Origin: Deltaproteobacteria bacterium | Lineage (GTDB): Bacteria; Desulfobacterota; Binatia; Binatales; Binataceae | Direction of reading: 5' to 3' | NCBI GenBank assembly: GCA_019237115.1 | Contig: JAFAHS010000282.1 | Span: 1-64,000, forward strand | DNA: 64,000 bases | Part shown: piece by piece, positions 60,522-64,000 of the stretch | Numbering within the stretch: position 1 is the stretch's first letter | Layout: each line of letters starts with the position of its first letter | The notes under the pieces: model-generated | What the model was told of the DNA's origin: nothing | What the model saw: only the letters and a program-made list of their open reading frames with translations | The model's database searches: none | Position numbers and translations under genes: made by a program

Positions 60522-62120
60522 TCAGTGGGCAGCGCCGCCGGCGCCGGCGCGCGCGCGGCGCAGAACGATGAAGCTTGGGACCAGAATCAGCATGACGATC
60601 GCAAGGGTGCGGTAGATGTCGTTGAACGACAGCATCGCGGCTTGGGCCTGGATCATCGCGTAGACCCCCCCGATGCCCTGCTTCTGCCCGGTGATCAGTT
60701 GCGGGACAAAGTGAAAGGGGTGCGCGCCTGGCAGCTGGGCGCCGGCCGCGCTCATTTTCCAGGCGGCAAAGACCGAGAAGCGTTCCGCGAGATACGACTG
60801 GTGGACCTGTTCGTGACTCACCAGGGCGGTGGTCATGTACGAAATACCGATAGCGGCGCCCGCGTTGCGCATCATGTTATACAGGCTGGCCGCATAGCCC
60901 ATCCGCTCGCGCTGCACGCAGGAAAGTGTGATGGCGGAGAGGGTCGGAAAGATCATTCCCATCCCGATGCCCATCACAATGCTTGGCCAGACCACCACCC
61001 AGGTACTTACCTGCAGATCCCAGCGCGACATCTGCCACAGGCCCGCGGTCATACCGACAAAACCCAGGCCGATGAGCGGCCGGGTGTCAAAACCGGCACG
61101 TGAGAGCTGGCCAACGAGAAGCATCGCCACCATGGTTCCGAGGCCACGCGGAGCCAGGACCAGGCCGGCCTTCCAGGCGGAGTATCCGAGCAGCTCCTGG
61201 AGGAAGATCGGATTGAGCAGGCCCGTGCCGTAGAGCGCGAAACTCATCGCGACCATCAGCGCGACCGAAAAGCTGAAGATCGGAATCTTGAGAATGCGAA
61301 GATCAAGAATTGGTTCCTCGAACCACAGTTCGTGAATCACGAACCAGGTGAACAGGGCCAGCGAGATCACGACCGAATAGACCACCCACGACGATGCAAA
61401 CCAGTCCGCGCGCTGGCCGCGATCGAGAACGATTTGCGTCAATCCCAGGCTCACCGCCAACAGGAGCATCCCGAGGTAATCAACCTTGCCGCCGCGCGCG
61501 CGATGCGCCCGCAGGTAGGCGGGGTCGTGCACGAAGGCCGAGACCATCAAGAATGCGATAAGGCCGATGGGCAGATTGATGTAGAAATTCCAGCGCCAGT
61601 TCCAGTTGTCCGTGATCCAGCCGCCCAGCGTTGGACCCATGATCGGAGCCACCATCAGACCCATGCCCCAGGTTGCCATGGCGAGCTGCTGCTCGTTGGG
61701 TGGAAAGGTCTCCATGAGGATGGCTTGCGACGACGGGATCATCGCGGCGCCGGCCGCCCCCTGGATGAGCCGGAATATCACCATCTGGTCGAGTGAGCGC
61801 GCCGCACCGCACGTCCCGGAGGCGGCAACGAACACCGCGACCGAGGTAAGAAAGTAGCGCTTGCGGCCGAAGCGGGCGGAGATCCACCCGGTCATCGGGA
61901 TCATGATGCCGTTCGCGATCAGGTAGCTGGTCAAGACCCAGGCGATCTCGTCAACGCTCGCGGAAAAGGTCCCCTGCATGTGCGGGAGGGCGACGTTGAC
62001 GATCGAGGTATCGAGCACCTCGAGCGCCGTGCCCAGCATCACGGCCAACGCGATCAGCCATTTGTGCGACGGCCCGGCGTGGTCAAACTGCTCGAGCGTT
62101 ACTCTACTGGCGGCTCCCAT
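60522..62120 (-). CDS. DHA2-type MFS multidrug exporter (EmrB/QacA family)
   Basis: 532 residues with 14 predicted membrane helices. Motif: LGTALEVLDTSIVNVALPHMQGTF (the D1 motif of DHA2 members), VLTSYLIANGIMIPMTGWISARFGRKRYFL (motif A), RLIQGAAGAAMIPSSQAILMETFP (motif C-like). Proton-driven efflux of lipophilic toxins across the inner membrane, typically with EmrA; no EmrA gene adjoins it. ATG at 62118-62120; upstream 216 bp are shared with the divergent Ppx gene. Confidence 0.93.
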   Translation of the reverse strand: MGAASRVTLEQFDHAGPSHKWLIALAVMLGTALEVLDTSIVNVALPHMQGTFSASVDEIAWVLTSYLIANGIMIPMTGWISARFGRKRYFLTSVAVFVAASGTCGAARSLDQMVIFRLIQGAAGAAMIPSSQAILMETFPPNEQQLAMATWGMGLMVAPIMGPTLGGWITDNWNWRWNFYINLPIGLIAFLMVSAFVHDPAYLRAHRARGGKVDYLGMLLLAVSLGLTQIVLDRGQRADWFASSWVVYSVVISLALFTWFVIHELWFEEPILDLRILKIPIFSFSVALMVAMSFALYGTGLLNPIFLQELLGYSAWKAGLVLAPRGLGTMVAMLLVGQLSRAGFDTRPLIGLGFVGMTAGLWQMSRWDLQVSTWVVVWPSIVMGIGMGMIFPTLSAITLSCVQRERMGYAASLYNMMRNAGAAIGISYMTTALVSHEQVHQSYLAERFSVFAAWKMSAAGAQLPGAHPFHFVPQLITGQKQGIGGVYAMIQAQAAMLSFNDIYRTLAIVMLILVPSFIVLRRARAGAGGAAH

Positions 62121-62335
62121 GAGAAATTCATTCCGCGGCTGGTCTTAGCCATAGTAACGGACTCTTATCGACGAGACACCGGCGCGCTTGCGGTCATCCG
62201 AAAGGCACCGAACCGTAATACGATCTTCATTGATTGCGACGCACCAACCCCATTGATTGTGCAGCGCCAACCTCGCGATGCTTAAGCGTGCAACCCGATG
62301 GTGACAACGGGTATTCGAGCGGCTACTCTCTGTGC

Positions 62336-63850
62336 ATGCGGCTTGCCGCAATCGACGTAGGATCGAATTCCGTACACATGATCGTCGCCGATGCGAGCCG
62401 CGACGGGCACCTTGAGGTGGTCGATCGCGTCAAGGAGATGGTTCGACTGGGGCGACGATCCTTCATGACTGGCCGCCTCACCGACGAATCCATGGACCTG
62501 GCGATCGGGGCGCTGAAGAATTTCGGGCGACTGGCGCGGGTGCGGAGAGTGGACCGGCTACGTGCGGTTGCGACCAGCGCCGTTCGCGAGGCAAAAAACC
62601 GGGTCGGGTTCATCCGTCGAATCCGCCGCGAAACCGGCCTCAAGATCGAGGTCATTTCCGGAGTTGAAGAGGCGCGGCTGATTTTCCAGGCCGCCCAGCA
62701 TGCTTTTGGACTCGATGGTGGTCCACACCTGCTGGTTGATGTGGGGGGTGGCAGCGTCGAATTGGTCCTGGTCCAGGATCGGCATCCGCTGTGGATGCAC
62801 AGCGCGAAGCTGGGAGTCGCCCGCTTAACTGAGCGCTTTCTTACCGAGGATCCGCCGACCAGCGCGCAACTCCGCCGACTCGAGGGCCACCTCGACCACA
62901 AAATCGGCGAGCTGCTACGCAAGGTGCGCAAGGCCGGCGCGGTTCACGCGATCGGGACCTCCGGGACGATTAATACATTGGTGGCAATGGCGCGGGCATC
63001 GAGGGGAGAAGAGCTCGGCCGCCTGCACGGCGCCAGCGCATCGGCCGAGGAGATCACCCGGCTGGCGGGCGACCTGGTCACCGCCAATGCGGCGCTGCGA
63101 GCCGAGCTGCCCGGAATGGATGCAAAGCGGGTCGACCTGATGCCGGCAGCGGGAGCGCTGGTGGACTTTGTACTGAAGCGTTCGGGCGCATCGTCGCTGA
63201 TCGCGTGTTCGTGGGCGTTGCGGGAGGGCCTGATTCTGAGCTTGCTCAAGGCGGCACGCGGCAACAGTGCGGCCGACGCTCGCCGCCGATCGGTGAAAGC
63301 CCTCGCCTCACGATTTTTAGGATCCAACGAACATGGACAGCAGGTTGCGAAACTGGCGCTGCGGCTGTTCGATGCTACCGCACCGGTTTTGGGTCTGCCG
63401 AAGACTTCGCGCGAGTTACTTGAATACGCGGCGCTGCTTCACGACGTAGGGCACGCCATCGACCACGACCGGCACAATCGACACTCGTATTATCTCATCA
63501 AAAATGCTGAACTATTCGGCTTCGAGCCCGACGAGATCGAAGTGATCGCGCAGGCCGCCCGTGGTCATCGCAAACAGGCCCCGAAGGTAGACTCACCCGA
63601 CCTGAGTGCGCTAACTGGACCGAGGCGTCGTCTGGTACGGGGGTTCGCAGCGATTCTAAGGGTGGCGGATGCGCTGGACCGCACGCATTTCGGTGTGGTT
63701 AAAAATATCGAAGTAAGCTACTCGCCGGGGCGGTTGATCATCGGGGTCGACTCCAACAAGGAAAAGGCCGACCTCGAACTGTGGACATGCGAGAGACGGA
63801 CAGACCTGCTATCGCGACTTCTCGAGCGCCAGGTGACCTTGGCGCGATAA
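62336..63850 (+). CDS. Ppx/GppA phosphatase with C-terminal HD domain
   Basis: The ATG at 62336 (MRLAAIDVGSNSVHMIVADAS) is where homologues start; upstream open frame is ignored. 504 residues. Actin-like fold: phosphate loop DVGSNSVHMIV, TSAVREAKN, LLVDVGGGSVEL, AIGTSGTINTL. Then an HD-type helical domain with AALLHDVGHAIDHDRHNRHS. Exopolyphosphatase or guanosine pentaphosphate phosphohydrolase, linking phosphate storage with the stringent response. The thymidylate kinase frame overlaps its last codons. Confidence 0.94.
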   Translation: MRLAAIDVGSNSVHMIVADASRDGHLEVVDRVKEMVRLGRRSFMTGRLTDESMDLAIGALKNFGRLARVRRVDRLRAVATSAVREAKNRVGFIRRIRRETGLKIEVISGVEEARLIFQAAQHAFGLDGGPHLLVDVGGGSVELVLVQDRHPLWMHSAKLGVARLTERFLTEDPPTSAQLRRLEGHLDHKIGELLRKVRKAGAVHAIGTSGTINTLVAMARASRGEELGRLHGASASAEEITRLAGDLVTANAALRAELPGMDAKRVDLMPAAGALVDFVLKRSGASSLIACSWALREGLILSLLKAARGNSAADARRRSVKALASRFLGSNEHGQQVAKLALRLFDATAPVLGLPKTSRELLEYAALLHDVGHAIDHDRHNRHSYYLIKNAELFGFEPDEIEVIAQAARGHRKQAPKVDSPDLSALTGPRRRLVRGFAAILRVADALDRTHFGVVKNIEVSYSPGRLIIGVDSNKEKADLELWTCERRTDLLSRLLERQVTLAR

Positions 63851-64000
63851 GCTCGGCAAACCATTTAGCCAACGCCGCGGGCAAGAGCCGCGGCGGAGCG
63901 GCACCTGCGAAGGTTGGCGGCACCAGCCAGCTGCTCACGCCCCATCCCTATCCGGGGCGGCTGATTGCGGTCGAGGGAATCGACGGGTCCGGCAAATCCA
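63787..64000 (+). CDS. tmk: thymidylate kinase, partial (N-terminus)
   Basis: An open frame from ATG 63787, overlapping the ppx 3' end by 64 bp, runs to the right edge. At its visible end it reads HPYPGRLIAVEGIDGSGKS, the P-loop of dTMP kinases. About 57 residues of low-complexity (Ala/Gly-rich) sequence precede the P-loop, longer than usual, so the true start may be further down (no better ATG/GTG was seen). It phosphorylates dTMP to dTDP. The rest lies outside the window. Confidence 0.72.
   Translation, partial: MRETDRPAIATSRAPGDLGAISSANHLANAAGKSRGGAAPAKVGGTSQLLTPHPYPGRLIAVEGIDGSGKS

Noticed and set aside
1..64000. CRISPR arrays, rRNA, tRNA, IS elements with terminal inverted repeats
   Set aside because: No regularly spaced repeats, rRNA-like conserved segments, cloverleaf or transposase-plus-inverted-repeat structures were found by reading both strands.

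Overview
The window is 64 kb of GC-rich bacterial DNA, densely packed with short operons on both strands. Catabolic genes dominate: two acyl-CoA dehydrogenases, crotonases, CaiB/BaiF, a thiolase-like/DUF35 pair, cytochrome P450 with ferredoxin, LLM-type (F420) oxidoreductase, MDR, VOC, SDRs, GST, and two molybdenum hydroxylase/oxidoreductase systems. Together with Sox/Dpp-type membrane proteins and a tmRNA/SmpB pair this fits a soil or groundwater heterotroph. My guess is a Binatota/Desulfobacterota-like lineage, by inference from gene style only; there is no rRNA to confirm it.

Layout. 1-2.9 kb: the start of an exported c-type cytochrome running off the left edge, then a decayed integrative element (remnants of ssb, an excisionase-like HTH gene and a tyrosine integrase, all broken) that abuts the 3' end of the tmRNA gene ssrA (2932-3289, minus). 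3.6-5.5 kb: smpB, a nucleotidyltransferase-fold protein, a DUF1328 membrane peptide and a small HTH protein. 5.9-7.8 kb: a frameshifted CmcJ/NvfI-type oxidoreductase gene and a CurA-type reductase. 7.9-15.2 kb: a sugar/sugar-acid block (MFS transporter, GH1 glycosidase, HAD phosphatase, SDR, mutarotase, L-fuconate-dehydratase-like enolase, Gfo/Idh/MocA) that reads as non-phosphorylative 6-deoxysugar catabolism. 15.3-19.6 kb: P450+ferredoxin, amidohydrolase and LLM oxidoreductase. 19.8-25.5 kb: MAPEG protein, Tat-exported MsrB, DUF35/thiolase-like pair, and a large hybrid histidine kinase with one degenerate receiver.

25.7-31.7 kb: crotonase, RhlE-like helicase, lipoprotein phosphodiesterase, VOC protein, acyl-CoA dehydrogenase. 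31.8-37.4 kb: a coherent accessory module around a TetR regulator, containing three paralogous short-chain dehydrogenases that lack the catalytic Tyr, a GST, a DsbA/HCCA-isomerase-like protein and a CaiB/BaiF CoA-transferase. It resembles in composition the glutathione-dependent isoprene-epoxide pathways and is my best candidate for an undescribed pathway. 37.4-41.1 kb: HxlR regulator with its operator, nitrate-reductase-associated protein, a large molybdopterin oxidoreductase without an obvious Cys/Sec metal ligand, and DUF3303. 41.2-43.9 kb: an ACAD10/11-type acyl-CoA dehydrogenase followed by an aminoglycoside-phosphotransferase-fold kinase, i.e. the two halves of the ACAD10/11 fusion. 44.3-48.3 kb: a CoxM-S-L-type molybdenum hydroxylase operon followed by a strong terminator and a MoaD-like protein.

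48.6-64 kb: SnoaL-like protein, UspA, zinc alcohol dehydrogenase with crotonase, aldose epimerase, RRM RNA-binding protein, an AT-rich island and an Ala-tract protein of unknown function, mtnA, a CrtC/AttH-like protein, a peptide/nickel-type ABC importer without its ATPases (SBP-permease-permease), macrodomain protein, EmrB-type exporter, Ppx/GppA phosphatase, and the beginning of thymidylate kinase at the right edge. No rRNA, tRNA or CRISPR array was seen.
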